From Dorea sp. D27 (GTDB lineage Bacteria; Bacillota; Clostridia; Lachnospirales; Lachnospiraceae): a DNA stretch of 64,000 bases. Positions within the stretch are counted from its first letter, which is position 1. Every line of letters starts with the position of its first letter. Below, piece after piece: positions 37,201 to 44,985 of the stretch. The position numbers and the translations under genes were made by a program. Under the pieces are notes generated by a model, which saw only the letters and a list, made by a program, of their open reading frames with translations, was not told the origin of the DNA and searched no databases. The stretch spans positions 622,857-686,856 of the forward strand of contig NZ_KQ236743.1 of assembly GCF_001185345.1 (NCBI RefSeq), given 5' to 3'.

Positions 37201-39988
37201 AGCTGGCCATAGCAGGGTAGCCGTTGTTCAGCGTAAACCATCTGCCGTTACGGACGATGATTTCACTGCCAAGCTCGTTGATGAGGGCGCGTTCGCTGTG
37301 GGGAAGGCCCCAGCTTCCGCCGCTGTAGGAATGGGAACCAGAATGGCGGTACTGCCAGAGGGCAGTGCCAGCGGAGTGGGCGGTGCCGTTGGCCTGTTTG
37401 GACTTAGGCGGTTTAGAGACAGGTAAGCTTATAGGTCCTATTCCAAGCCCGATTGGTTTATACTCAACGTTGCGAGTTATAGTAGGGAAGGATGACGGCA
37501 GGGCAAACGTATTGGCAATATATGTAGTCGTCCGTTCACCACCGTCTTCTTCTGTCGTTTCTGTTACAAGAAGCTGGTTGTTAGGAAGAAGCTTTACATT
37601 CCTGGTACCACCATCTTTATTAGATATCTCCGCCTGCAACGCTCCAGAAACGGGATTAAAAAGTGTAAAGCGTGATCCACCATCTTTATTAGCGGCTGCC
37701 TGATCGACATTTGAGGAATCTGCGATAAGCCGTACCACTTGTTCCGGGGTCATTCCCAGAAGTTCTGCAACAGCTCTAATAGCCTCTTCGTTATTTGCAA
37801 GAATGTTGGCAATAATTTGCTGTCCATTTGTACTGGACAACCATGTCTGCCAGGCCTCGTCAGCCACTTCCGTATTAGTTTCTGGTGTGATTGTCGGATT
37901 ATCTTCTGAAAAAGCTGTTTGGATATCAAGCATAAAGTCTTCCAGATTGTTAGCCTTTATTGCAAGCCGGACTGCTTCATCTTCATCCAGCTCACCGGAT
38001 GCAATTTGCTCCTGGACATCATGTAATGCAGACTCCACCCCGAAATATATAGGGAATTCCTGAGGCTCTACCACTTCTGAAAATTGATTCTGGTCTTCAA
38101 GTTTGCCTCTTGCAAATTCTTTTTTTGCTAATGAATTGCCCCACGCCTCACGGGTACCAGTGCTTTCGGCAAGCAGTTCCGCTTCTTCGATTTCAGATTC
38201 CAGTTGAGCCAAGCTGTATTCAAATTCTATTTCAGCTATGATTTTAGGGTCAATTGTCGACAGATCCTCTTCATATTGACTTAGCTTTTCTTCCCATCCA
38301 TCAAACTTGCCGGATAATTCTTCCCTGTCTTCACTATTGAGAGAGTCTTTCAGTTCTTTAAGACCTTCTAAAGCCTCTTTGGCTGAACTTAACTGTTCTG
38401 TGGATTTTTCGATATCACCAAAGTCATTACCGTGATCTTGGGACCGTCCCATAAGTATTTCAAATGCTTCTACAGTCAAATCCATTGAGCTGGCCGCTTC
38501 TGCGGTAGTTCTAAACGAGCCGCCGACGCTTTCTAATTTTGCGTTGTAATCATCCCAAAAGGTCAGGACTCCTTTTTCATCCATGATTCCGTTGCTATCG
38601 AAAGTGAAGTATTTTTGTGCATTTTCATAGTTTTCAGCAAATTTACTTTTTATTTCTTCAGGAGCAACACCTATCAGTTTGGCAACTGATTTAACATCAT
38701 CTGTATTAATAATTCCTTTATCAAATTGTTCCTTTGCTTTTATGAGGTAATTCCCGATATCTTCATAGGCATCGCCTGCATTTTCTGTCTGAAAGGCTTC
38801 GGAGATTCCGGAAAAGGAGCCGTCTATTTTATTTGCAGAATTTGCCGCTTCGTTTGCGGCGCTTGCTATATCTTTAAAATGCCTGGCAACATCATCTAAG
38901 GTTGCAGTACCAAAATCTTCAGAGTTTAACCCAAGCCCTTTGATGGCTGCTTTGATATCTTTTGTAGACTTTCCTGCTTTTGCAAGTTCTGTCAAATAGT
39001 TACTAATGCCTGAAGTGTTGGAGCCAGAAAAAAAGCTTTCAATAGCACTTTTAGGAGTATCGCTTTCATAGTTGAGCCGCTCTGTATAGTTCATAGCTTC
39101 TTTAAGTTCATGAACCTGCTGCTCAAAACCTGGAAGAGGCTTTCCGGTAACATCATTAATCATGGAATCATGCCATTTTGATACATTAGCATATCTTTTA
39201 TTTAAATCTTCAGAATATTTACTTATCTTTTCTTTGTAATCATCAATGGTTTGTTGCTTTTCTTTGAAGCTGTCGTCATTTTTATTTAACCCTTTTTGCT
39301 CCTTCTTAAGCTTATTTACCTCGGCTTCATATTCTTTGATTGCATCGACATTTTCCTTTATGGCTTCTGTATCTGTACGCTTATGCATCTCGCGGTCATC
39401 ATTACGCCCTCCGGCGTAAGATGCCATTAAAGCATCATTTTCATCATTTGTTTCGTAAAGGATACTGTCGGATTTCTTCTGCATTGCATTGGCAGCTTCT
39501 TTGGCGTCAGTATATTTTTGTGCGTCACTGAGCTTCGCCAGAAGAGTCGAGCGTTGTTCCAGAGCTGCATTTTGCTCTTGGAGATTGGCTAATTCACTCT
39601 GCTCTGTAAATGATAGCTTCCCTTTGGATTGCAATTCTTCTATCCGTGACTGCACGGACGATAGTTCCGTATTAACAGATTGTAATTCGCCTTTTGTCTG
39701 GGCATATTGAGAGGCAGCGGCCTGTGCTTTAGAAACTGCATCATCATAACTTTCCGTCAGGCCATTGATAAGTAAAAGACCACCGATTGATGCAGAAACT
39801 ACACCTATCAAAGGGGCCAAAGGAGCAAGCGTGGAGAGCAATCCTGAGAAGGTTGAAGTTAATGTACCTGCTCCTGAGGCAGCAGCGGTACATGTTTGAG
39901 TAAGATTTCCCATATTTGATGTTATGCCGTCAGCTGACGCAGCCAAGATAGAGTTTCTTAGTGGCAAGTGTTGTTCTAAATTTATCAA
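34235..39988 (-). CDS. tape measure protein, 3' exon
   Basis: This frame of 1917 codons is the main part of the tape measure, which sets tail length and helps membrane penetration. It opens with transmembrane-like Ala/Gly/Leu segments (APLAPLIGVVSASIGGLLLI), followed by very long coiled coils, and a hydrophobic part near residue 870. A Big_2 Ig-like domain (about 1660-1750; VSARVRPTDAANKTLRWTSS) and the usual C-terminal HAGEIVIRKSDGG also occur. It has no proper start: the TTG at 39988 lacks a ribosome site. The missing N terminus lies at 41262-41549 across a group I intron. The N-terminal half is clearly more AT-rich than the C-terminal half. Confidence 0.85.
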   Translation of the reverse strand: MINLEQHLPLRNSILAASADGITSNMGNLTQTCTAAASGAGTLTSTFSGLLSTLAPLAPLIGVVSASIGGLLLINGLTESYDDAVSKAQAAASQYAQTKGELQSVNTELSSVQSRIEELQSKGKLSFTEQSELANLQEQNAALEQRSTLLAKLSDAQKYTDAKEAANAMQKKSDSILYETNDENDALMASYAGGRNDDREMHKRTDTEAIKENVDAIKEYEAEVNKLKKEQKGLNKNDDSFKEKQQTIDDYKEKISKYSEDLNKRYANVSKWHDSMINDVTGKPLPGFEQQVHELKEAMNYTERLNYESDTPKSAIESFFSGSNTSGISNYLTELAKAGKSTKDIKAAIKGLGLNSEDFGTATLDDVARHFKDIASAANEAANSANKIDGSFSGISEAFQTENAGDAYEDIGNYLIKAKEQFDKGIINTDDVKSVAKLIGVAPEEIKSKFAENYENAQKYFTFDSNGIMDEKGVLTFWDDYNAKLESVGGSFRTTAEAASSMDLTVEAFEILMGRSQDHGNDFGDIEKSTEQLSSAKEALEGLKELKDSLNSEDREELSGKFDGWEEKLSQYEEDLSTIDPKIIAEIEFEYSLAQLESEIEEAELLAESTGTREAWGNSLAKKEFARGKLEDQNQFSEVVEPQEFPIYFGVESALHDVQEQIASGELDEDEAVRLAIKANNLEDFMLDIQTAFSEDNPTITPETNTEVADEAWQTWLSSTNGQQIIANILANNEEAIRAVAELLGMTPEQVVRLIADSSNVDQAAANKDGGSRFTLFNPVSGALQAEISNKDGGTRNVKLLPNNQLLVTETTEEDGGERTTTYIANTFALPSSFPTITRNVEYKPIGLGIGPISLPVSKPPKSKQANGTAHSAGTALWQYRHSGSHSYSGGSWGLPHSERALINELGSEIIVRNGRWFTLNNGYPAMASLKAGDIVFNHKQSEALLSHGYVTGSHARLVGSSYAEGSLGHLSGRAYASGTEFKQEFDQIEILIDRMESAFKRISDSIETLSYNLTAQNKQVDSAIAKAKSNLSSYQKAYDTYMGKANAVGLSGSWVNAVQNGSYDVSTITDEGLKDKIDDYKKYYEKALGLQKDIADLQKDLVDLAMKKLSNIDSYFSNRFDYNDDFGYANQISELNSALSQYQNELAKQVSSGTLKQYSDEWYDAQKKIADYTQKILDATWKRFEDTLDHMDRVSDNLKDFLSLKEAKGEPLTEADYQKQIDLNNDSIQKSYDLRQQLVKKQAVYDVGSKLYDSLAKEIAGLDYDIYDLMENNEKLKKSIWETRFTNPFEEVIDGLDATISSSKNLRSLLDKDSFFDESGALTDNGLANLALLGQEMAASKQKVAEYTAALKKLDEAYQNGILSQEDYEKSQKNMLKDIQDAAGDVQDYKDKIIDMYKDQMKAEIDYMDDYYDKRQKALDLDKKYYDFSKKLNDRSKSVNQLKAQISALQGVNNASAQAELRRLQQELADKEEDLAELKKDHADDMIDRGYDKLSSGLKDSLNSTMDELTYNASKQEQVVADMLNKVVSMYGQAYGKINEIIANTGFAGSSGFHQNITDLGTQSGAAGQMEAGSASQGSVQASGTTTGVDTGAINKNPSHDAIIEDISKETDLNNRPVAELTLSTTSLSLTEGKSAVVSARVRPTDAANKTLRWTSSNTKAATVSGGTIKGVKAGSAVITCTTTDGSGISATVSVSVARAPAKPAPSQNSPAYGGIPFRYKKDYYPKNKLNVNSSIVDRLKSHDFDSSMSACRELYNYWGGGGYYSGTYSQNVWLLNKMRSAGYRRGSRSVPISGPDFVHAGEIVIRKSDGGILVPLQRGDGVIPSGLTENLWDLAERAPQLLSGAGLYLPAPARAHQPAGERGLQAQFNFGTLLNIEGNADKDIVDELKSALPALGKELTQIVSTELSDDYRKLK

Positions 39989-40046
39989 TTGATTGTCATT
40001 TCATTTGATAAAATGTTATAATAATTAAAAATATGGAGGTGAATTT

Positions 40047-40652
40047 ATGATTTATGTGATATGCCCAAGATGTAAAAGAAAAATAGGCTCGTATGAAATA
40101 GAATGTCCTTTTTGTGAGTTCCCACTTCAAACATATTTACATGACAGCGGTATAGATGATTTGAAGAAAAAAATCATGTGCACCAGATGTGGGAAACAAA
40201 GTAATGGCTTAACAGGTGCTGTGGATTTAAAATGTGATTATTGTGATATTCCAATGGTGCAGTTAATGTATAATGAACAAGAGTTTTCAAAAATGTATAA
40301 TGATTCTTTAGATGGGATAGCGGAAAAGGTTATGGAAAATCTGGGAATAGATATATTGGAATTGGAACGTATGATACAAAGAAAAGACCCGAGGATAATG
40401 GAAGAAATGACTAGGATTAAGGGTGGTAATCCATATGTGATTTTTTTAAAACAGCAATTTCCAAGTACCTTTGATATAAATGCATTTGAAGGAAGAGAAG
40501 CGCAAGAGAAACGAGAGGCTGAAGCCAGACTTCCTCGTTGCCCAAGGTGTGGTAGTACAGATATAGGAAAGTGGACTGCTTCAGTGGGTAGTGTGAATAC
40601 TTTGTATGTGCGTTGGAACAAATGTAAAAATTGCGGGAATAAGTGGAAATAG
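40047..40652 (+). CDS. zinc-ribbon protein encoded antisense within the intron
   Basis: The 201-residue protein starts at ATG 40047 behind GGAGGTG. It has zinc-ribbon pairs at the N terminus (CPRCKRKIG, CPFC), then CTRCGKQ with CDYC, and at the C terminus (CPRCGSTDIG and CKNCGNKWK), flanking a helical middle. The gene is strongly AT-rich and runs opposite to the tail operon and to the intron RNA. It is not a recognised homing endonuclease (no LAGLIDADG, GIY-YIG or HNH seen) nor a TnpB. The role is unknown; nucleic-acid binding is plausible. The 609 bases to its right hold only the intron core. Confidence 0.7.
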   Translation: MIYVICPRCKRKIGSYEIECPFCEFPLQTYLHDSGIDDLKKKIMCTRCGKQSNGLTGAVDLKCDYCDIPMVQLMYNEQEFSKMYNDSLDGIAEKVMENLGIDILELERMIQRKDPRIMEEMTRIKGGNPYVIFLKQQFPSTFDINAFEGREAQEKREAEARLPRCPRCGSTDIGKWTASVGSVNTLYVRWNKCKNCGNKWK

Positions 40653-40867
40653 TATTTCGAAAGTTAGTCTGCTTATAATGGCAGAAGCAATATCTATATA
40701 GTCGCAATGTATTTTTATTAACTTATGATAAAGTTTTATTTTTTAATTTGTTTATAATTATTTTTAGACAACTTTTAAACCCTCTTATGACAAACGTAAA
40801 CAACAGAGAGAGGGCAGCACCGTTGTTGACGGGTAATATTTATATGCCTAGCAGGTAAGCATCACAC

Positions 40868-41264
40868 TTAGACTATACTTTAATAGCTGGAAATGTAAGG
40901 TCATGCCAGCTACAAGGATGGGTAGTCGTTGAATATCCTCACTGTTAAGAATCTTTATCCTGTTTTACCAGATTATATGATTCAACTGACGCCAGATGAG
41001 TGTACTGCTGATTGGGACATTTATGTATTTATACATAGTTTGCCATATGAATTTTTAAACCATACCATATGCTGTCACCAGCTCTGTTTCGGTTTCATAT
41101 CACTTTCCGTTCCAGCAAAGAGGAATTACCAGGCCTCCAATACTCCTTTGGGTATATTTAAAGAACCCCTATTAACACAACTTGTCTATGACACCATGTT
41201 CGTCATATTCTTATTGTGAAGTGGACTCACATAAAATTAATGTTACCCTGTGCTTTATGGGTTA
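40868..41264 (-). ncRNA. group I intron ribozyme core
   Basis: All four conserved elements occur in order on the minus strand. P is TTTGCTGGAAC (41119-41109) and Q is CAATCAGCAGTAC (41014-41002), giving P4 pairing GCTG/CAGC. R is ATTCAACGACTA (40934-40923) and S is AAGTATAGTCTAA (40880-40868), giving P7 pairing GACTA/TAGTC. Between R and S lies a perfect 7-bp hairpin TAGCTGG/CCAGCTA (40912-40906 with 40890-40884) in the P8 position. This architecture is diagnostic of group I introns, probably subgroup IA. Confidence 0.82.
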
Positions 41265-41549
41265 ATCCAGGCTCTTGTTTAGAGATTGACCAGCAGTTTT
41301 AAGATTATCGATACTAGTGGCAACCGTATTAAAGAAACTTAGCCCTTTTTGCAGCCCGCTCGTATCCATCTCCACCGGTACCTTCGCAGGCGCCCCGCTC
41401 GTGATGCTGTTCACCGCGGACTGAAGCTGTCCGCTTAAGGCGGCGCTGTCAATCTCTACATTTATTTTATATTTCTGTTGATTGAGTTGTTCGTACAGTG
41501 CGTCTGTATTCAGTACAGGCTGTACGTTTATGTTATATTGTTCACTCAA
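41262..41549 (-). CDS. tape measure protein, 5' exon
   Basis: The 95 codons start at TTG 41549 (MSEQYNINVQPVLN), with AGGGAGG about 8 bases upstream, overlapping the end of the preceding gene by 8 bases. The sequence (VEIDSAALSGQLQSAVNSI, then VEMDTSGLQKGLSFF) is typical of tape-measure N termini. It ends in TAA directly at the proposed 5' splice site, which makes sense only if the intron is removed and the frame continues at about 39937. Confidence 0.7.
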   Translation of the reverse strand: MSEQYNINVQPVLNTDALYEQLNQQKYKINVEIDSAALSGQLQSAVNSITSGAPAKVPVEMDTSGLQKGLSFFNTVATSIDNLKTAGQSLNKSLD

Positions 41550-41763
41550 TGGAATCCTCCCTTCTTTCATTTGGTTTGGAAAAGATTCTACAGATATCAC
41601 ATCTGCACGGGACGCTTATCCAGATGGCAGTACCGTCGTCGTGTTCTGCCGCGTACCGCCCCGCGGCTTCTAAATCCTTTACATTGCTGTCGGCGACGAC
41701 GGTCAGACCTTCCAGCGCGTCGAATCTGACACCGAGGACTTTTACATAATCATTGTTGTCCAT
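41542..41763 (-). CDS. small phage protein of the tail-assembly region
   Basis: The 73-residue protein starts at ATG 41763 behind GGAGGTG. It contains VKVLGVRFDALEGLTVVADS and a C-terminal CRCDICR motif. It overlaps the tape-measure start by 8 bases. Genes in this position between tube and tape measure commonly encode tail-assembly chaperones or their partners. I do not recognise the family. Confidence 0.55.
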   Translation of the reverse strand: MDNNDYVKVLGVRFDALEGLTVVADSNVKDLEAAGRYAAEHDDGTAIWISVPCRCDICRIFSKPNERREDSIE

Positions 41764-41791
41764 ATATCACACCTCCGTGCATGACGCTGTA

Positions 41792-42364
41792 TCAATCTGT
41801 TTCCTTGTTACGGGCCTTCCGCACATGGGCGGCCTGTGCCGGGTTGTACGTATCCTTTACGTACTCCAGAGCTTCCCTGAGGTTCAGCAGCTTCGGATCC
41901 ACGGCCTCTATTTTTTTCGTGGCAGCAAGAAGGAGGGCGGTGAGCGCGTCTTCTTTTTCGTGGATGAGCTGCTGCTTTCTGAACTCTACCATCTTTTCCG
42001 TGTCCGAGAGGATGCCGTACATCTGGATGACGGCCTCTTTGTACGGGCAGGACGGGATAGAGTCCTTATCCTGTTCAAAGAACTCGTCGTAGAGGTTCAT
42101 GAGCTCCGCGTCTTTCGTGACAGCTTCGTAGATGTTCTCTGCGATTTCATTCGTTCCGCCTTCGGTCTCTTTGACCTCGAAGGCGATGCCGTCCACGCAG
42201 TGCAGGAAGAATACGTTGATGAGCATCATGTCGGCGTAGTAAGGGGTATAGCTTACACGTCCCTCGCTGTCTGCCGTAAAGTATCCTTCTGCCAGCTCCT
42301 GGGGCATGAGTATCCTGTCCTCCATGGACAGGGTTGTCTTGATTGCCGGGTTTTCCTTTTTCAT
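41792..42364 (-). CDS. putative tail assembly chaperone
   Basis: The product has 190 residues from ATG 42364 (MKKENPAIKTTLSMEDR), with AAAGGAGG upstream. The start overlaps the previous stop as ATGA. It is acidic and helical, with no cysteine-rich or membrane features apart from one hydrophobic helix (ADMMLINVFFLHCVDGIAF). Its position after the tube gene and before the tape measure fits the G/GT-type chaperone that coats the tape measure before assembly. The assignment rests on synteny. Confidence 0.55.
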   Translation of the reverse strand: MKKENPAIKTTLSMEDRILMPQELAEGYFTADSEGRVSYTPYYADMMLINVFFLHCVDGIAFEVKETEGGTNEIAENIYEAVTKDAELMNLYDEFFEQDKDSIPSCPYKEAVIQMYGILSDTEKMVEFRKQQLIHEKEDALTALLLAATKKIEAVDPKLLNLREALEYVKDTYNPAQAAHVRKARNKETD

Positions 42365-42588
42365 TGATTCTTTTCCTCCTTTTTCGGTTTGCTTTCTTTC
42401 CATTTCCTGTATGCGTACTGTGTCTCGGATTTCAAGTACCAGCATACGATCTTCCCTTTCTTGTCGGGCCGCTCGGACTCACAGATGTGGACCGGCTGGC
42501 AGCCGGACTTCGCATACATGAGTATCTGAGGCAGCGTGTCGATGGGCACAAGGCTGCTCTCCCCGTAGCATGCAAAGGCTTCTGTCAA
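42361..42588 (-). CDS. small phage protein, start codon uncertain
   Basis: This frame gives 75 residues from TTG 42588, but that TTG has no ribosome site. Conserved-looking codons continue upstream (IIGRLRFDTLTEAF), and a GAAGG lies in front of an ATC at 42615, so a non-standard start is possible. The protein is basic at its C terminus (KWKESKPKKEEKN). It is coupled by ATGA overlap to the chaperone-like gene. The function is unknown. Confidence 0.5.
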   Translation of the reverse strand: MTEAFACYGESSLVPIDTLPQILMYAKSGCQPVHICESERPDKKGKIVCWYLKSETQYAYRKWKESKPKKEEKNQ

Positions 42589-42644
42589 TGTGTCAAATCT
42601 TAATCTGCCTATGATGGTTCCCTTCTTTCTTCTGTTGGTTTTCC

Positions 42645-42673
42645 TTATTATGAGGACAAACGATGCGTTTCAA
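42645..42673 (-). promoter_or_regulatory. sigma-A-like promoter for the tape-measure section
   Basis: On the minus strand TTGAAA (42673-42668) is followed after 17 bases by TAATAA (42650-42645). It is placed just after the terminator of the tube gene and before the small chaperone genes. Confidence 0.55.
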
Positions 42674-42699
42674 AATAAAGTGGATAAACTTTCCCATGT

Positions 42700-42742
42700 A
42701 AAAAAAAGGGCAGAAAATACCCGTATTGTATTTTCTGCCCTT
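42700..42742 (-). terminator. terminator after the tail tube gene
   Basis: The perfect 15-bp stem AAGGGCAGAAAATAC/GTATTTTCTGCCCTT (42706-42720 with 42728-42742) is followed on the minus strand by a run of eight T. A further strong hairpin (CCGCAGGAGAC arms, 42752-42778) lies just upstream. It probably raises the tube to tape-measure expression ratio. Confidence 0.92.
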
Positions 42743-42836
42743 ATAAGGATGCCGCAGGAGACGAGTGGTCTCCTGCGGACGGTCTCACGCTGCGCCGCGG
42801 CGGTGAGGCCTAACTACAATACTGATAAAACTGGAA

Positions 42837-43568
42837 TTATGCTTCTTCCTCTACGATCAGGTCGAGGATGTTGTTGTCCTTGTCTGCCAGAAGGTCGCAG
42901 GTGATTGTGACAGCGCCCGGATCTCCGTTGTTGGCAAATGCAAGTGACATCGTAGACTGAGGTACGCATTTGTAGGCAATCATTCTTGCCGGAAGGATGT
43001 CGTCGTCCTCTGTCTTCATGTATGTCTCGCCTTCCACGATAAATGCTTTCGGGAAGCTGGTAGACTTGATGTTGATTCTTTCTACCTTATCTGTGACTTC
43101 TTTCACATAGTAGGCAACTACAGATGTGATACCGTCTGCATCTGCCAGAGTGGCAATCGCACCGGCCATCGTAGCGCTGAGCTCTTTGCCGCAGTCATCG
43201 TCTTCTGCATAGAAGTCAGGAGCGAAGCCTTCAGCCGGAGCCTCAGGAAGCGTCACCTTGCCTTCTGCTACCGGAAGGACAACCCGCTTCGTGTATTTTG
43301 CTGATTTGGATACGTCGCCGCCGGTGATGAGCTCCCACAGCTTGACAGACTGCATCTGTGTCTCGATAGTGAGCGTGCCGCCCTTTTCACCTGCGAAGGA
43401 CACTCTCTTCGGATGTCCCTGTCCGCCGTAAGCGAACATCGTCTCGCCTGTAAGCTCTGTTGTAGATGTGTTTGCGAAGTCGAGGTTCAGGAAAGGCTTC
43501 TTTGTCGTGTAATCCTTAAAAATCAGTTTCTGAACTTCTCTGTTCGCCATTTTTGAATTTAATCCCAT
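42837..43568 (-). CDS. major tail tube protein
   Basis: The product has 243 residues from ATG 43568 (MGLNSKMANREVQKLIF) behind AGGAGG. It is a beta-rich protein without transmembrane segments or signal peptide, with a typical tube-protein pattern (VSFAGEKGGTLTIETQMQS, then AYKCVPQSTMSLAFANNGD). It is followed by a strong terminator and then by chaperone-like genes and the tape measure, as in siphophages. No sheath gene is present, so the tail should be non-contractile. Confidence 0.75.
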   Translation of the reverse strand: MGLNSKMANREVQKLIFKDYTTKKPFLNLDFANTSTTELTGETMFAYGGQGHPKRVSFAGEKGGTLTIETQMQSVKLWELITGGDVSKSAKYTKRVVLPVAEGKVTLPEAPAEGFAPDFYAEDDDCGKELSATMAGAIATLADADGITSVVAYYVKEVTDKVERINIKSTSFPKAFIVEGETYMKTEDDDILPARMIAYKCVPQSTMSLAFANNGDPGAVTITCDLLADKDNNILDLIVEEEA

Positions 43569-43612
43569 AATATAATCCTCCTGTTTTTCTGCCGGTCCTT
43601 CAAGGGGCCGGG

Positions 43613-44404
43613 TCAGTTTGTAGTTGTAATGTTCTTGAACCATAAGTTGTAGTCGAACTTATTCTCCTTGTCTCCCCATACGGAGACAGAAGTTCTGCCG
43701 GATGCGTAGATCTCATTGTTGCGCAGCCGGGCAAATGTATCCCAGAGTTGGTAGACGGTCATATCCCACACGTTTGTATAATTAATGCTGCTGTGCATGG
43801 CACAGACGGCAGAGATGATGTTGGCAAGCTCAAGGTCGGCATTGGCCTTGGGCCTGATACGGTTCTTTTTCTTGTGCTTCTGCATTTCCTGATACCGGGC
43901 CAGACCCTTTTTGTTTTTTACCCTGGCAGGGTCTACGGTATCTTTCGTATCTATGTGTCCGAACTGCAGGATGATATCACAGACCTCCAGATAGTTGCCC
44001 TTGTGGATGGTTCCTGTGATATGGATGCTGTCTCTGCCCTCCTCATCTTTGACGGGACGGAAGACGACGAAGGCATCCTTTGACGTGTCATAAAGGACAC
44101 GCTCCTCGAAGAAGAAGTCGAAGATGGCGGAAAAGGACTGCTGCAATGCAGTGCTGCTGGCGGCGATATCGTACATGGTCAGACACGACAGCTGTTCTTC
44201 ATTCAGGTGCTCGTACCAGGGTTTCAAGCTTTCATTCACTTCTGTACAGTATTTTTCCGGGGATATGTTAAGCAGTGCGAGATAAGTGGAGTAGACGCGC
44301 CCGGTCACTTTGGAGACGTCTCTGAGCGTGAGCGGCCGGATGCTGCCCACGCCTTGTATGGCAAATGGCGCGGGGCTGATCAGGTCATAATAATCGAGCT
44401 TCAT
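43613..44404 (-). CDS. phage structural or assembly protein, unknown
   Basis: The product has 263 residues from ATG 44404 (MKLDYYDLISPAPFAIQG), overlapping the upstream stop as ATGA. It is mostly helical, with a basic region (KNKKGLARYQEMQKHKKKNR) and a C-terminal aromatic segment. The family is not recognised. Its place between the terminator-like protein and the tube suggests an assembly or connector role in the tail. Confidence 0.55.
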   Translation of the reverse strand: MKLDYYDLISPAPFAIQGVGSIRPLTLRDVSKVTGRVYSTYLALLNISPEKYCTEVNESLKPWYEHLNEEQLSCLTMYDIAASSTALQQSFSAIFDFFFEERVLYDTSKDAFVVFRPVKDEEGRDSIHITGTIHKGNYLEVCDIILQFGHIDTKDTVDPARVKNKKGLARYQEMQKHKKKNRIRPKANADLELANIISAVCAMHSSINYTNVWDMTVYQLWDTFARLRNNEIYASGRTSVSVWGDKENKFDYNLWFKNITTTN

Positions 44405-44955
44405 CGCGCCACCTGACCCTTCGGCCTGATTGGCATCTGGCAGATGGTGTAGCTCAGAGACTTTCCATAGAAGCGCTCGTCCTGCCACAGCGAAGTGACC
44501 GGCTTCTCTTCCGCGAGCTGCATCATACCGGTGCCGAACGTGCGCAGAAGTGTCTCATCTGCGGTGACGGCGCGGTGGATGGCCGCCAGAGCCATGTCGA
44601 TCCGGTTGCCGGACAGTCCGTAGGCCGATGCGTATTCCTGCTTCATGGCCTCTGTCATGCGAAGCATGCTGCCGCGGGCGTATACATGTATGGTGATACG
44701 CACCTGCAGGGCAGCGCCGGCAGTGAGCGGGGCCTCTGTCTCAAGACAGAGGAATGCCTGGTCTTCCTTAACAGAAGCAGGCGGCACTGCGGTGTCGAAG
44801 CAGTGGAAGGACGTCCAGTTCTCTTTTGGCGAGAGCTGGCTGTCGTCAAGTACAGGCATGATTAGCTTCTGTACGAGTTCGTCTTCAAAGAACAGGTCCG
44901 AAAGGGTGTCCTTAATCTTTCCGAGCGTTTCCAGCGGGTTCTTGCTTCTTTCCAT
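44401..44955 (-). CDS. putative tail terminator / completion protein
   Basis: The 184 residues start at ATG 44955, with AAGGAGGTG upstream. Size, alpha/beta character and position just before the tube genes match tail terminators, which cap the growing tube. The internal segment QVRITIHVYARGSMLRMTEAM is the kind of beta-strand and helix found in that family, but no diagnostic motif exists. A tail capped in this way could be stable without a head, as in tailocins. Confidence 0.5.
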   Translation of the reverse strand: MERSKNPLETLGKIKDTLSDLFFEDELVQKLIMPVLDDSQLSPKENWTSFHCFDTAVPPASVKEDQAFLCLETEAPLTAGAALQVRITIHVYARGSMLRMTEAMKQEYASAYGLSGNRIDMALAAIHRAVTADETLLRTFGTGMMQLAEEKPVTSLWQDERFYGKSLSYTICQMPIRPKGQVAR

Positions 44956-44985
44956 TCTTTCACCTCCTTATAGTGTGTGCAGGTT

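Larger units (their letters stand above)
39938..41264 (-). mobile_element. group I intron with embedded antisense gene, interrupting the tape measure
   Basis: This segment of about 1.3 kb separates two halves of one tape-measure gene on the minus strand. The 5' splice site is proposed after exon TGGAT (41269-41265), which pairs with guide GTCCA (41226-41222), ending in the required U-G pair. The intron then opens with a TAA stop in frame. The 3' site is less certain. A G at 39938 keeps the frame and allows a 3-bp P10; sites up to about 39990 are possible. Base composition is far more AT-rich than the surroundings. Confidence 0.75.

Noticed and set aside
40047-40652. TnpB-like or homing endonuclease cargo of an IStron
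   Set aside because: The protein is 201 residues with zinc ribbons at both ends but has no RuvC, LAGLIDADG, GIY-YIG or HNH motif, and it is antisense to the intron.
40929-41219. Small plus-strand open frame right of the zinc-ribbon gene
   Set aside because: It overlaps the intron core elements on the opposite strand and has no ribosome site; the sequence is explained as structured RNA.
34235-41549. Tape measure broken by a simple frameshift or IS insertion
   Set aside because: The separating 1.3 kb has no transposase or terminal inverted repeats that I can see, but has a full group I intron core with a matching 5' splice-site pairing.
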